From the NCBI RefSeq assembly GCF_001010415.1, contig NZ_JPLE01000037.1, positions 1 through 58,172 on the forward strand: a stretch of DNA of 58,172 bases, written 5' to 3'. The translations under genes and the position numbers were made by a program. The notes beneath the pieces were generated by a model that made no database searches, was not told the origin of the DNA, and saw only the letters and a program-made list of their open reading frames with translations. The first letter of the stretch is position 1, and each line of letters opens with the position of its first letter. This document shows, in pieces, positions 1-8,576 of the stretch. Source of the stretch: Xanthomonas pisi DSM 18956. GTDB lineage: Bacteria > Pseudomonadota > Gammaproteobacteria > Xanthomonadales > Xanthomonadaceae.

Positions 1-157
1 CCGGAAGCGGGGTGGGCCGGGACAGGATCGCGGCGCTTTATGAGTGAATTCTACCGGCAGTCACTGCCGCACCTGACGGCGCGTCAGCGGTGCCGGCGCA
101 ATGCTGTGTGTCACCGGCACGGACGCGCTGCGGCCGCCGATATGCACCGCCGTGCAG

Positions 158-1042
158 TCAGTCGATGCGGCGGCGGATCGGGATGGAGGACACCGGCACG
201 CTGGCGACGTCCTGGCCGCGCTCGCGAATGGGCGCGCCCGGCACCGGTGCCCAGGCGTGCGCATAGATCACTTCCCAGGAGCTGGGCAAGGTGCCGTCCG
301 GACGCCGCAGCGGTTCGTAGGCGGCGCTGGCAGCGGCAAAGCGGCCGCGTCCGGTCAGCGTGGCACGGCGGTTGCTGAGCGCATTGGTGGCGCCCATCGC
401 ACGCAGTTCGCGCATCAAGGCCGGCAGGTCGTTGTAGGTCAGCGTGAACAGGTCGCGGTCCAGCACTGGGTCGCGGAAACCGGACATCAGCAGCGCATCG
501 CCGAATTGCGCGATCGGCGGGAAGCGGCTGACGTGCGGTGCGGTGTCCGCCTGGGCGAAGGCGTCGCGTAACTCGATCAGGGTTTCCGGGCCGAAGGTCG
601 AGCACAGCAGCAGCCCGCCCGGCCGCAGCGCGCGCCGGAACCCGGCGAACACTGCCGGCAGGTCTTCCACCCACTGCAGGCACAGATTGCTGAAGATCAC
701 ATCCACGCTGCCGTCGGCCACCGGCAGCGCGCGCGCATCGGCGCAGACCTGCGCGAACGGCTTCCACCAGCCCGCCGCCTTGCGCGCCTGGCGCAGCATC
801 GGCATGGCCTGATCGATGGCGATCACCTGCGCCTTGGGCCAGCGCTTCTTGATCGCGCCGCTGGCATGGCCGGGGCCGGCACCCACATCCAGCACCACCT
901 TGGGCACCTGCTCGCCCAGGTAGTCGAGCGATTCGAGCAGGCGCGTTTCCACCTCGCGCTGCAACGCGGCGGCGGCGGCATAAGTGTTGGCGGCCCGCGC
1001 GAAGGCGCGGCGGACATGGCGGGGATCGAAAGTACTGTTCAT
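158..1042 (-). CDS. bioC: Malonyl-[ACP] O-methyltransferase BioC
   Basis: A SAM-dependent methyltransferase of 294 aa. BioC methylates the free carboxyl of malonyl-ACP so that fatty-acid synthesis enzymes can elongate it to pimeloyl-ACP methyl ester, the first dedicated step of biotin synthesis. The SAM-binding motif I, LDVGAGPGHA, is at residues 51-60. The N-terminal stretch FDPRHVRRAFARAANTYAAA is typical of BioC. A second SAM-fold motif with acidic residues follows (VIAIDQAMPMLRQARKAA). It is the last gene of the minus-strand biotin cluster, 63 nt after an SDR-fold gene. Length is slightly above the usual 250-290 aa. Cluster context and motifs make the call firm; the ATG at 1042 gives the complete N-terminus. 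Confidence 0.93.
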   Translation of the reverse strand: MNSTFDPRHVRRAFARAANTYAAAAALQREVETRLLESLDYLGEQVPKVVLDVGAGPGHASGAIKKRWPKAQVIAIDQAMPMLRQARKAAGWWKPFAQVCADARALPVADGSVDVIFSNLCLQWVEDLPAVFAGFRRALRPGGLLLCSTFGPETLIELRDAFAQADTAPHVSRFPPIAQFGDALLMSGFRDPVLDRDLFTLTYNDLPALMRELRAMGATNALSNRRATLTGRGRFAAASAAYEPLRRPDGTLPSSWEVIYAHAWAPVPGAPIRERGQDVASVPVSSIPIRRRID

Positions 1043-1105
1043 TGCCAGGCTATTGTCGCCCGTGGGCGAGGCGGAGGGAATCGATGCGTGCGATGGGCAA
1101 TTGCG

Positions 1106-1888
1106 CTAGAACGTGCCCGGATAGCTGCCGCCATCGATCAACAGGTTTTGCCCGGTGATATAGCCGGCCTGCGCGCTGCACAGGAACGCGCAGGCCGCGC
1201 CGAATTCGTCCGGCTCGCCGAAGCGCGCGGCCGGAATGGCTGCCTGCTTGCGCTCGGCGACCTCCTCGGCGGTGCTGCCTTGCTGTTGCGCGATCGCAGC
1301 GAAGTTGCCGCGCAGGCGGTCGGTGGCGAACTGGCCGGGCAGCAGATTGTTGATGGTGACGTTGTCGGCCACCGTGCTGCGCGCCAGCCCGGCGACGAAG
1401 CCGGTGAGGCCGGCGCGCGCGCCATTGGACAGGCCGAGGATGTCGATCGGTGCCTTCACCGCGCTGGAGGTGATATTGACGATGCGGCCGAAGCTACGCG
1501 CGCGCATGGCATCGACGGTGGCACGGATCAGTTCGATCGGCGCCAGCATGTTGGCGTCCAGCGCACGCAGCCAGTCTTCGCGTTCCCATTGTCGGAAATC
1601 GCCCGGCGGCGGGCCGCCTGCGTTATTGATCAGGATGTCGACCTGCGGGCAGGCCGCGAGCGCTGCGGCGCGTCCTTCCGGCGTGGCGATATCGGCCACG
1701 ACACTGCGCACCTCTCCGGCGCCGTGCAGTGCGCGCAAGCTGTCGGCGGCCTGGTCCAGGGCGGCGCGACCACGCGCGGCAATCACCACGTTGACGCCTT
1801 CATGCGCCAGGGCGCGGGCGCAGCCAAGGCCCAGGCCCTTGCTGGCGGCGCAGACCAATGCCCAGCGCCCGGCGATTCCAAGATCCAT
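1106..1888 (-). CDS. SDR-fold protein with degenerate catalytic residues, in the biotin cluster
   Basis: A 260-aa protein of the short-chain dehydrogenase fold, probably the BKR-like subgroup that departs from the canonical motifs. The nucleotide-binding loop reads CAASKGLG (residues 13-20) instead of TGxxxGIG. The NNAG motif is kept (88-91), and SS is at 141-142. Where SDRs carry YxxxK this protein has SNGAR (154-158), so Tyr and Lys are replaced by Ser and Arg. A C-terminal ITGQNLLIDGG motif is conserved. It lies between bioH (44 nt upstream) and bioC (63 nt downstream), all on the minus strand. The pimeloyl-ACP route needs a 3-oxoacyl-ACP reductase step, so the position is suggestive. With the catalytic pair missing, a standard FabG reaction cannot be assumed. 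Confidence 0.85.
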   Translation of the reverse strand: MDLGIAGRWALVCAASKGLGLGCARALAHEGVNVVIAARGRAALDQAADSLRALHGAGEVRSVVADIATPEGRAAALAACPQVDILINNAGGPPPGDFRQWEREDWLRALDANMLAPIELIRATVDAMRARSFGRIVNITSSAVKAPIDILGLSNGARAGLTGFVAGLARSTVADNVTINNLLPGQFATDRLRGNFAAIAQQQGSTAEEVAERKQAAIPAARFGEPDEFGAACAFLCSAQAGYITGQNLLIDGGSYPGTF

Positions 1889-1932
1889 GCGATGCGTCCT
1901 CGATCAGCGAGCTCGCATGATCGGCGATCTGC

Positions 1933-2694
1933 TCACGGTACGGACGCAACGAAGCGTTGCAGCGCCTCGGCCACCTGATCGGCGTGGCCGAGAAACGGCG
2001 CGTGACCGCCGCCGGCGATGGTGAGCGCCTGCGCATGTGGCGCGAGCGCGGCGGCGGCATGCAGGGCGGCCGCCGGCACCAGCCGGTCGCGCTGCCCTCC
2101 AATCCACAGACTGGGACGCACCAGCTGCGGCAATGCGCGGCGCAGGTCGGTGCGTTCGAGCAGGCCAAGGCCCTGTTGCAGGGCATCGGCTGCCGGCGCG
2201 CCGCGTGCAGTGAGCGTTTCGCGCAGGCTGCGCAGTTCGGCGCGGGCATGCGCCGAGCCCAAGGTATCCAAGGCCAGAAAACGCTCCAGGGTGCCGCGGT
2301 AATCGCGCGCCAGGTCTTGGCCGAACTGCACGAACACCTCGCGCTCGACCGCATTTGCCCAACCGGCGCCGCGCACGAAGCGCGGCGTTGCCGCGATCAT
2401 CGCCAGCCCGCGCACCTGCGGCTGAGTGGCGGCGGCATGCAGCGCAAACAGCCCGCCCAGCGACCAGCCGACCCATACCGCCGGCGGGGTGGCCGCGGCA
2501 ATCGCGGCCACCACATACGGCAAGGCCAACGGCGTGGTGTCGTCGCGACTGAAGCCGTGCCCGGGCAAGTCGACCAGGTGCAATTGGTAGTGCGAGGACA
2601 GCCGCTCCACCAGCGGTGCGAACACGCCGCCGTGCAACGCCCAACCGTGCAGCAGAACCAGCGCGGGCCCATGGCCGATGACATCGATATGCAT
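1933..2694 (-). CDS. bioH: Pimeloyl-[ACP] methyl ester carboxylesterase BioH
   Basis: An alpha/beta hydrolase of 253 aa. BioH removes the methyl group from pimeloyl-ACP methyl ester and so ends chain elongation in biotin synthesis. The nucleophile elbow GWSLG is at 76-80 with Ser78. The other triad members are most likely Asp203 (in GGQRDRL) and His231 (in GGGHAPF), matching the spacing of E. coli BioH (Ser82, Asp207, His235). The HGW oxyanion loop is at 16-18. The frame stays open upstream to 2889, but homology begins at MHIDVIGHGP, so the ATG at 2694 is chosen. It follows the DUF7079 gene by 28 nt, consistent with cotranscription. Confidence 0.93.
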   Translation of the reverse strand: MHIDVIGHGPALVLLHGWALHGGVFAPLVERLSSHYQLHLVDLPGHGFSRDDTTPLALPYVVAAIAAATPPAVWVGWSLGGLFALHAAATQPQVRGLAMIAATPRFVRGAGWANAVEREVFVQFGQDLARDYRGTLERFLALDTLGSAHARAELRSLRETLTARGAPAADALQQGLGLLERTDLRRALPQLVRPSLWIGGQRDRLVPAAALHAAAALAPHAQALTIAGGGHAPFLGHADQVAEALQRFVASVP

Positions 2695-2722
2695 GCGTGG
2701 ATTGTCGCCGATTGGCGCGCGC

Positions 2723-3106
2723 TCAGCGTGCAGAACCTGTGCGCTCTGCCGCGATCGCAGGCCCCAGCACCGCCCATTGCTGTCGCGCATATCTGCGCCA
2801 GCACCAACGATCCGGCCAACGCCAGCGCCGCGCGCGCTGCGTGGTGATCGCATCGGCCAACCAATGGGGATCGAAGCCCTCCCACACACCGGCCACGCTG
2901 CGCAGGTTGCCGATCAGCACCGGGTGCACCTGGTGCAGCAGCATCGTGCGCAGTTGCGACAACGTAAACGGCGAGGCCGCCAGGATCCGGGCAATGCGCG
3001 CGTGTTCGCCATCGCACGCGCTGTCCAGATACAGCAGCGACAATGCCTCCCAGACGCGGCGTTGCGCCGCTGTGGCGGTTGGCGTCTGAGGCGTGGTCAT
3101 TGCCAT
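2723..3106 (-). CDS. DUF7079-like small protein in the biotin cluster
   Basis: A 127-aa protein of unknown function resembling the DUF7079 family. The recognisable core runs from RRVWEALSLLYLD to GVWEGFDPHWL, with a helical middle that includes LSQLRTMLLHQVHPVL and NLRSVAG. I see no catalytic motif, signal peptide or membrane segment. The ATG at 3106 (MAMTTPQTP) is chosen because the family core starts about 15 residues later; a second ATG lies at 3100. The frame remains open to 3466, but that part is low-complexity, overlaps the end of bioF and looks non-coding. The gene lies between bioF and bioH on the same strand, 28 nt before bioH. Its function in biotin synthesis, if any, is unknown. 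Confidence 0.72.
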   Translation of the reverse strand: MAMTTPQTPTATAAQRRVWEALSLLYLDSACDGEHARIARILAASPFTLSQLRTMLLHQVHPVLIGNLRSVAGVWEGFDPHWLADAITTQRARRWRWPDRWCWRRYARQQWAVLGPAIAAERTGSAR

Positions 3107-3428
3107 GTCAGCGGATCGGTGGGGAGTGCTTGCCGGCGTGGACGTCGCGGCATCGGTGCGGAGCTGCCAGACATTCTGGGTGCTTGCGCTGGTGTGGAAG
3201 CGATGCCGCAGTGGCTTGATCGGGAGTGCAGGTGGCTGTGATTGTTCGCGCATGACGGGGGGGGCGGTGATGTGCCGTGCGACCAAGCCCGGCGACGCAC
3301 GTCTGCATGCCGTCGGCACGCGTGCGTGCAAACGCACACGCATCGAACCGTCCGCGTGAGACATCCAGCGTCCGGGTGCTGGCCGCGCCGGTCCGGCGTT
3401 GCGCACGAACACGCTGCACGGCGACGCG
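3107..3428. other. Non-coding spacer between bioF and the DUF7079 gene
   Basis: About 320 bases with no convincing gene. Frames are open through it on both strands, as expected in GC-rich DNA, but the translations are low-complexity and match nothing I recognise. It contains a run of eight G (3257-3264). No clear terminator or promoter is visible, so it is unclear whether the bioH end of the cluster has its own promoter here. Confidence 0.5.
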
Positions 3429-4634
3429 TTAAGCGGAAGCGCGCAGCGGTTGCCGGCTGACCACATCGCGCGCCTGCACGATCGCCTCGATCAATGCCTG
3501 CACCTGCTGCGGTGTGTGCAGCGCCGACAAGGTCACCCGCAGGCGCGCCTTGCCTTCGGGCACGGTGGGCGGGCGGATCGCACCGACCATGAAACCGGCC
3601 TGTTCGAGTGCGGCCGACATCGCCATCACCGTGGCTTCCTCGCCGCACAGCAGCGGCTGGATCGGCGTGTCGGAAGCCATCAACTCGAACCCATGCCGGC
3701 GCGCGCCGTCGCGGAAGGCGCCGATCAATTCGACCAGGCGCGCACGCCGCCAATCGTCGCGACGCGCCAGCCGCACGGCGGCCAAGGTGGCGGCTACCTG
3801 CGCCGGCGGCAGGGCGGTGGTGTAGATATACGGGCGTGCGGTTTCGGCCAGATGGCGGATCAGCGCTTCTTCGCCGACCACGACCGCACCGTAGCCGCCG
3901 AGCGCCTTGCCCAGCGTCACCAATTGCAGCGGCACTTCGGCAACGCCCAGGCCGGCGTCGGCCACGCAGCCGCGCCCTTGCGGACCCAGTACGCCCACGC
4001 CGTGCGCATCGTCGACGTAGAACAAGGCTTCCTGCATGCGCGCCACCAGGCTCAGTGCGCGCAGCGGCGCCACATCGCCATCCATGCTGAAAACGCCGTC
4101 GCTGGCCAGCATCGCCGCACCCTCGGGGGCGCCCTTGAGCTGGCGCATGGCGCCTTCCACATCCAGGTGCGGATACCGCCGCAGCCGACAGCCGGCCAGG
4201 CGCGTGGCGTCGAGCAGGCTGGCGTGATTGAGCCGGTCCTGCACGCAGACATCGTCTTCTTCGCTGAGCAAGGCCTGCTGCACGGCGAGATTGGCGATGA
4301 AGCCGCTACCGAACAGCAGCGCCGCCGGGTAGCCCAGCCACTCGGCGATGTCGCGTTCGAGCGTTTCGTGTGCGGTGTGGTGGCCGCAGATCAGATGTGA
4401 GGCGGTGGCGCCGGCACCATCGCGCGCCGCGGCGTCCTGCAGCGCAGCGACCACTTCGAACTGTTGCGACAGGCCCAGGTAGTCGTTGGAGCAGAAACCG
4501 GTCAGCCAGCGGCCGTCGATCTCCAGCCGTACGCCATCGCGGCGGCCGACCTGGCGCCGCACCCGTACCCGTTCCTGAGCGACGCGCAACTTGCGCAGCG
4601 ACGAAATCCGTTCGTGCAGATCGGGGCGAGCCAT
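3429..4634 (-). CDS. bioF: 8-amino-7-oxononanoate synthase BioF
   Basis: A 401-aa PLP-dependent alpha-oxoamine synthase. BioF condenses pimeloyl-ACP with L-alanine to give 8-amino-7-oxononanoate (KAPA). The PLP Schiff-base lysine is Lys243 in [10 protein letters not shown]; the VDDAHG motif that contacts PLP is at 207-212. FCSNDYLGL (47-55) and the glycine-rich region around 108-112 (FGSGF) are as in the family. Length is normal or slightly long (E. coli 384). The frame extends five codons further to 4649, but [10 protein letters not shown] at 4634 is the better start. It follows bioB by about 190 nt, a spacer that holds a strong hairpin. Confidence 0.96.
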   Translation of the reverse strand: MARPDLHERISSLRKLRVAQERVRVRRQVGRRDGVRLEIDGRWLTGFCSNDYLGLSQQFEVVAALQDAAARDGAGATASHLICGHHTAHETLERDIAEWLGYPAALLFGSGFIANLAVQQALLSEEDDVCVQDRLNHASLLDATRLAGCRLRRYPHLDVEGAMRQLKGAPEGAAMLASDGVFSMDGDVAPLRALSLVARMQEALFYVDDAHGVGVLGPQGRGCVADAGLGVAEVPLQLVTLGKALGGYGAVVVGEEALIRHLAETARPYIYTTALPPAQVAATLAAVRLARRDDWRRARLVELIGAFRDGARRHGFELMASDTPIQPLLCGEEATVMAMSAALEQAGFMVGAIRPPTVPEGKARLRVTLSALHTPQQVQALIEAIVQARDVVSRQPLRASA

Positions 4635-4756
4635 GAGGGAGTTCGACAACGAAAGAAGGGTCGCTAGCGTAGCGTGCCGCGGTCACATCGCCCAGCCGGC
4701 ACCGACGGCCGGTGGGGCGGGTTGGCTTGCCGGTGCGCCTGCGCCGGTTTGGATCT

Positions 4757-4792
4757 GCGCCTGGCCCTTCTGCAGTGAGAAGGGCCAGGCGC
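4757..4792. repeat. Perfect 15-bp hairpin between bioB and bioF
   Basis: GCGCCTGGCCCTTCT at 4757-4771 pairs perfectly with its complement at 4778-4792 around a 6-nt loop (4772-4777). It lies 35 nt after the bioB stop and 120 nt before bioF on the minus strand. There is no T-run on either side, so a simple intrinsic terminator is unlikely. It may act as an intercistronic mRNA stabiliser or partial terminator that sets the bioB:bioF ratio. Confidence 0.7.
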
Positions 4793-4827
4793 CGGGCAGG
4801 CGCATGCTGGATCGGTATGCGCCGTCG

Positions 4828-5862
4828 TCAGGCCGCGTGTTCGCACGCCGCGCCGCAGGTGATGTCCGCATGCACGGTGCCGGGGTGGTCGTGGTCGGCG
4901 GCGTCGACGGTGATCTGCATCGGGCGCAGGCCCAGGCGCTGGAACAGGGCCTGGTCGCGCTCGGTGTCCGGGTTGCCGGTGGTGAGCAGTTTTTCGCCGT
5001 AGAAGATCGAGTTGGCACCGGCCAGGAAGCACAGCGCCTGCAGTTCGTCGCTCATCGCTTCGCGGCCGGCGGACAGGCGCACCATCGATTTGGGCATGGT
5101 GATGCGGGCCACGGCGATCATGCGCACGAACTCGAACGGGTCCAGTTGCTGGGTGCCGTGCAGCGGGGTGCCGGCGACCTGGACTAGTTGGTTGATCGGC
5201 ACCGAGTCCGGGTGCGCCGGCAGCGTGGCCAGCGCCAGCAGCAGGCCGACGCGGTGCTCGCGGGTCTCGCCCATGCCGACGATGCCGCCGCAGCAGGTCT
5301 TCAGGCCCACATCGCGCACATGCTCCAGCGTGTTCAGGCGGTCCTGGTACTGGCGGGTGTGGATGATCGAGTCGTAGTAATCCGGCGCGGTGTCCAGATT
5401 GTGGTTGTAGTAGTCCAGCCCGGCGTCCTTGAGCGCGCGCGCCTGGCCGGCGTCGAGCATGCCGAGCGTGGCGCAGGTTTCCAGGCCCATCGCCTTGACC
5501 TCGCGGATCATCGCCGCAACCTTGGGGATGTCGCGCTCCTTGGGCGAACGCCAGGCCGCGCCCATGCAGAAGCGCGAGGCGCCGGCGGCCTTGGCCTGGC
5601 GCGCCTTGGCGACCACTTCTTCGGTCTCCATCAGCTTTTGCGCGGTCACGCCGGTGTCGTAGCGTTGCGCCTGCGGGCAGTACGCGCAATCTTCCGGGCA
5701 GCCGCCGGTCTTGACCGACAGCAGCGTGGAGACCTGCACCTGCGCCGGGTCGAAATGTGCGCGGTGCACGCTGGCCGCGTGATGCAGCAACTCGGGGAAC
5801 GGCAGATCGAACAACGCCTGCAGCTCTTTGCGATCCCAGTCATGGCGTACGACAACAGACAT
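4828..5862 (-). CDS. bioB: Biotin synthase BioB
   Basis: A 344-aa radical-SAM enzyme that inserts sulfur into dethiobiotin to form biotin. The [4Fe-4S]-binding CxxxCxxC motif is Cys55, Cys59 and Cys62 in [12 protein letters not shown]. Later conserved cysteines that would coordinate the [2Fe-2S] cluster are visible (CATLGML and GLKTCCGG segments), as is the YNHNLDT motif. Length matches the family. The frame continues upstream to 5928, but [10 protein letters not shown] at 5862 is preceded by AGGA seven bases before the ATG and is the likely start. It is the first gene of the biotin cluster and is divergent from comF, with only 49 nt between the two starts. Confidence 0.97.
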   Translation of the reverse strand: MSVVVRHDWDRKELQALFDLPFPELLHHAASVHRAHFDPAQVQVSTLLSVKTGGCPEDCAYCPQAQRYDTGVTAQKLMETEEVVAKARQAKAAGASRFCMGAAWRSPKERDIPKVAAMIREVKAMGLETCATLGMLDAGQARALKDAGLDYYNHNLDTAPDYYDSIIHTRQYQDRLNTLEHVRDVGLKTCCGGIVGMGETREHRVGLLLALATLPAHPDSVPINQLVQVAGTPLHGTQQLDPFEFVRMIAVARITMPKSMVRLSAGREAMSDELQALCFLAGANSIFYGEKLLTTGNPDTERDQALFQRLGLRPMQITVDAADHDHPGTVHADITCGAACEHAA

Positions 5863-5911
5863 CGGAGTTTCCTGACAGTCAGCGGCTTGGAAGCCAGGCA
5901 GTCTGGTGAGC

Positions 5912-6637
5912 ATGGGAGAGGCTGTCAACTTTGAAGAAGTAGGATCGGTTTACAGGTGGCCGCAACGGGTGTTGCGGCTGCTGTTGCCGAGCCTGTGCCT
6001 GGTCTGCGCGGAAGCGGGAATGTCCGATTGCGATCTGTGCCCGTCGTGCCGGGCCGCACTGCCGGAGCACGGCCATGCCTGTCTGTGCTGCGCCACCCAG
6101 TTGTTCGCCTCCGATGGGGTTGCGCTGTGCGGGCAATGCCTGCAGCAGCCCCCGCCACTGCAGCGCGTGCATGCGTGCTTCACCTATCGCTGGCCGGTGG
6201 ACGGGCTGCTGCGCCGCTTCAAGTTCCATCAGGACCTGGCAGCGGGGCGCCTGCTCAGCGAATTGATGGCGCGGCGCTGTGCGGGTCTGCCGCGTCCGCA
6301 GGCGCTGGTGCCGGTGAGCCTGCACCGGCAGCGCCTGCGTCAGCGCGGTTACGACCAGGCGCTGGAGTTGGCCAGACCGCTGGGTCGCGCGCTGCAGCTG
6401 CCGTGCCTGCCGTTGCTGCGCCGCGTGCGTGCGACGGCGCCGCAATCGGAGCTGGATGCGGTTGAGCGCCAGCGCAATCTGCGCGAGGCCTTTATCGCAC
6501 GCGGCGCCCTGCCCGCACATGTGGCGCTGGTGGACGACGTGATGACCACCGGCGCCACGCTGCACGCAGCAGCGCAGGCCTTGCGGCGCGCGGGCGTGCA
6601 GCGGGTCGATGCGTGGGTCTGCGCGCGGGTGCCGTGA
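5912..6637 (+). CDS. comF: ComF family phosphoribosyltransferase-like protein
   Basis: A 241-aa ComF-type protein. ComF homologues are needed for DNA uptake and natural transformation in several bacteria; the exact reaction is unsettled. The N-terminal part has paired cysteines of a zinc-ribbon type (CLVC, CDLCPSC, CLCC, CGQC within about residues 25-80). The C-terminal phosphoribosyltransferase domain ends with the PRPP-binding signature [11 protein letters not shown]. In between is the [13 protein letters not shown] segment typical of ComF. The ATG at 5912 is used; a GTG two codons upstream (5906) is possible. It is divergent from bioB, and both must share a very short promoter region. Confidence 0.88.
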   Translation: MGEAVNFEEVGSVYRWPQRVLRLLLPSLCLVCAEAGMSDCDLCPSCRAALPEHGHACLCCATQLFASDGVALCGQCLQQPPPLQRVHACFTYRWPVDGLLRRFKFHQDLAAGRLLSELMARRCAGLPRPQALVPVSLHRQRLRQRGYDQALELARPLGRALQLPCLPLLRRVRATAPQSELDAVERQRNLREAFIARGALPAHVALVDDVMTTGATLHAAAQALRRAGVQRVDAWVCARVP

Positions 6638-6711
6638 TGGTGCGGCTAGGAGCGGTGCGCGTTCGATAGAGCGGGTGCTGAGGCGGGTACGGTCTTGTTG
6701 CATGGGTCCGT

Positions 6712-6748
6712 GCCCTCACCCCAGCCCCTCTCCTGCAGCAGAGGGGCT
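6712..6748. terminator. Palindromic repeat / bidirectional hairpin between comF and ubiA
   Basis: GCCCTCACC at 6712-6720 is followed by a perfect 9-bp stem, AGCCCCTCT (6723-6731) against AGAGGGGCT (6740-6748), with an 8-nt loop. It lies between the converging ends of comF and ubiA, where a bidirectional terminator would be expected. The leading GCCCTCACC and following CCTCTCC resemble the ends of the element inside the E2 gene (50459-50672), so it may be a half-copy of the same repeat family. Confidence 0.6.
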
Positions 6749-6903
6749 TATCGCCTGCGCAGTGGTCCTCAACGCTCCGGGCCCTACTCTGGACAGGTCG
6801 GTGCGTGTTTCATCAGCGCGGTTCTGGGAAGACGTCGACTACCCGGAAAGCCTGCCGCGCAGCTCTTCGCGAATGCCTAATCCCGAATCCCGAATCCCAG
6901 CTT

Positions 6904-7803
6904 CTAACGCACCGCCACCGCGATGCCGACAAAGATCGCCAGACCCACCCAGTTGTTATGCAGGAAGGCGCGAAAGCAGGGGCCGCGTTCGCGGTGGCGG
7001 GCGATGCGGAATTCGTAGAGCACCAGCGCCGCCGCTACACCCAGGCCCGCCCAGTAAGCAGCGTCCAGGCCGGCGCGTCGTCCTACCGCCGCCAGGGTGG
7101 CAAACATCGCCGCATAGAGTGCGCCTTGCGCCAGCAGATCGTACTTGCCGAACAGGATGGCGGTGGACTTGCTGCCCATGCGGATATCGTCGTCGCGGTC
7201 GACCATGGCGTACCAGGTGTCGTACGCGGTCGCCCACAGGATATTGGCCGCGTACAGCAGCCAGCCCAGCAAGGGCACGCTGCCTTGTACGGCGGCAAAA
7301 CCCATCGGGATGCCCCAGCCGAACGCCATGCCCAGATAGACCTGCGGCAGATGGGTATGACGCTTCAGATAGGGGTAGCTCGCGGCCAGGAAGACGCCGG
7401 GCACGCTCAGCGCCACGGTCAGCCAGTTGAGGCTGAGCACCAGCCCGAACGCCACCAGCATCAACACCACGAACACCCACAGCGCCTCGCGGCCGGACAC
7501 CGCGCCGGTGGCCAGCGGGCGCGTCCTGGTCCGCTCCACGTGCGGGTCCAGCCAGCGGTCGGCGTAGTCGTTGATCACGCAGCCGGCCGAGCGGGTCAGC
7601 CAGACCCCGGCGGTGAACACGAACAACGTCCATACCGGTGGCATGCCGTCCGCGGCCAGCCACAGCGCCCACCAGGTAGGCCAGAGCAGCAGCAGGCTGC
7701 CGATCGGGCGGTCGCCCCGCACCAGCTTCCAGTATTGCCCCAGCCGCGCGGACCACGTCAGCGCGGGCGCTGCCGGTGCCTGTTCAAAACCATGCTTGCT
7801 CAT
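6904..7803 (-). CDS. ubiA: 4-hydroxybenzoate polyprenyltransferase UbiA
   Basis: A 299-aa integral membrane prenyltransferase. UbiA attaches the polyprenyl tail to 4-hydroxybenzoate in ubiquinone synthesis at the inner membrane. The first aspartate motif is NDYADRWLD (near residue 80), the second is [12 protein letters not shown] in the second half; both bind Mg-prenyl diphosphate. [10 protein letters not shown] follows the first motif as usual. Multiple hydrophobic segments ([29 protein letters not shown] and others) fit the eight or nine helices of the family. The frame extends upstream to 8016, but [10 protein letters not shown] at 7803 gives the normal length. It converges on comF. Confidence 0.95.
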   Translation of the reverse strand: MSKHGFEQAPAAPALTWSARLGQYWKLVRGDRPIGSLLLLWPTWWALWLAADGMPPVWTLFVFTAGVWLTRSAGCVINDYADRWLDPHVERTRTRPLATGAVSGREALWVFVVLMLVAFGLVLSLNWLTVALSVPGVFLAASYPYLKRHTHLPQVYLGMAFGWGIPMGFAAVQGSVPLLGWLLYAANILWATAYDTWYAMVDRDDDIRMGSKSTAILFGKYDLLAQGALYAAMFATLAAVGRRAGLDAAYWAGLGVAAALVLYEFRIARHRERGPCFRAFLHNNWVGLAIFVGIAVAVR

Positions 7804-8080
7804 GCTGCAAAGGGTAGCAGCGCGCCCTGGATGCGGCCATCTGGGTGCGGCCATGCAAGTGCCGGCTGCAAGAACGCCGGTCGACACGCGCGGGCCAGCG
7901 TCTGCAGTCGGGACTGCGGCGAAGCCGTTCGTGTGGGGCTTGGTAGCTGCGTCGGTGTCGGCTGCTCCGATGAGCGCGGGCTGCGCATGAGGGAGTCTGC
8001 GGGGCAGGTTGGACACCGCCCGTCAGCGGGTCTGCGGATGCCAGCGGCCGAAAGCATCACGCGGGTAGCGCGGGTTCTGG

Positions 8081-8086
8081 CATAAT
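8081..8086 (+). promoter_or_regulatory. Possible -10 box of the tRNA-Arg gene
   Basis: CATAAT lies 11 nt upstream of the mature tRNA 5' end, where a -10 hexamer would place transcription start a few bases before the tRNA. No good -35 hexamer is visible at the right distance. This is a weak call. Confidence 0.35.
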
Positions 8087-8096
8087 GCGCGGCCAG

Positions 8097-8173
8097 GCGC
8101 TCGTAGCTCAGCCGGATAGAGTAGTGGCTTCCGAAGCCATTGGTCGGGGGTTCGAATCCCTCCGGGCGCACCA
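8097..8173 (+). tRNA. tRNA-Arg (anticodon CCG)
   Basis: A 77-nt tRNA with the CCA end encoded. The acceptor stem pairs GCGCTCG (8097-8103) with CGGGCGC (8163-8169), the discriminator is A8170, and CCA is 8171-8173. The anticodon stem GTGGC/GCCAT encloses the loop TTCCGAA, giving anticodon CCG, which reads the CGG arginine codon. The T arm GGGGGTTCGAATCCC is intact. No integrase gene or second copy of the 3' end is visible nearby, so this site is not occupied by an integrative element in this window. Confidence 0.97.
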
Positions 8174-8183
8174 GATCGCATTG

Positions 8184-8223
8184 TTCGGCCCGCTGCAGTG
8201 GCATTGCGCTGCAGCGGGCCGAA
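8184..8223 (+). terminator. Strong hairpin downstream of tRNA-Arg
   Basis: TTCGGCCCGCTGCAG (8184-8198) pairs perfectly over 15 bp with 8209-8223 around a 10-nt loop. It begins 11 nt after the tRNA CCA end and is followed by GTCGTTTC. The position suggests a terminator or 3'-processing structure of the tRNA transcript; the T content after the stem is modest. Confidence 0.6.
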
Positions 8224-8544
8224 GTCGTTTCTGGGCCAGGGCTGAAGGTGTTTGAGCGGCCCTGCCAAGCCGCCGGGCTACGTGTCGCCAGCGTTGGTGT
8301 CGAAGGCTGCGATGTCCTGTGCGGGCGGCGCTGCTGCATTGCTTTGAAGCCGGGCGCTGATGTCGCCGGGCCGACGGTGGCGCGGGTTCATCGTGTCTGA
8401 GCATTGGTGGCATGCACTTGGTGCGTCAGCGAATCCGGCGACGCGTCCATTGCGGACTGCTCTCAAGCCTGTGGTCAATCACTTCCACGGCATGCATGTC
8501 AGAACGTGGTGCGCCGAACCCGCCCCGGCGATGGACACGCTCAA

Positions 8545-8568
8545 GGGCAGGGCGTGTACGCCCTGCCC
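8545..8568 (-). terminator. Hairpin downstream of the hpf-like gene
   Basis: GGGCAGGGCG (8545-8554) and CGCCCTGCCC (8559-8568) form a perfect 10-bp stem with a TGTA loop. It sits 8 nt past the minus-strand stop at 8577, the usual place for an intrinsic terminator, though only a short T tract follows. Confidence 0.6.
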
Positions 8569-8576
8569 TCGAGCGA

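Larger units (their letters stand above)
8174..8576. other. Non-coding spacer after tRNA-Arg
   Basis: About 400 bases without a convincing gene. It contains a strong hairpin immediately after the tRNA (8184-8223) and another near its end that serves the hpf-like gene (8545-8568). Open frames in between are on both strands with unlike composition and no recognisable product. Confidence 0.5.

Noticed and set aside
3257..3264. Phase-variable tract (eight G) controlling the DUF7079 gene
   Set aside because: The run lies about 150 nt outside the supported coding region, and nothing shows that it affects the gene.
8097..8173. tRNA-Arg as an attachment site of an integrative element
   Set aside because: No integrase, no repeated 3' end and no foreign-looking genes next to it.
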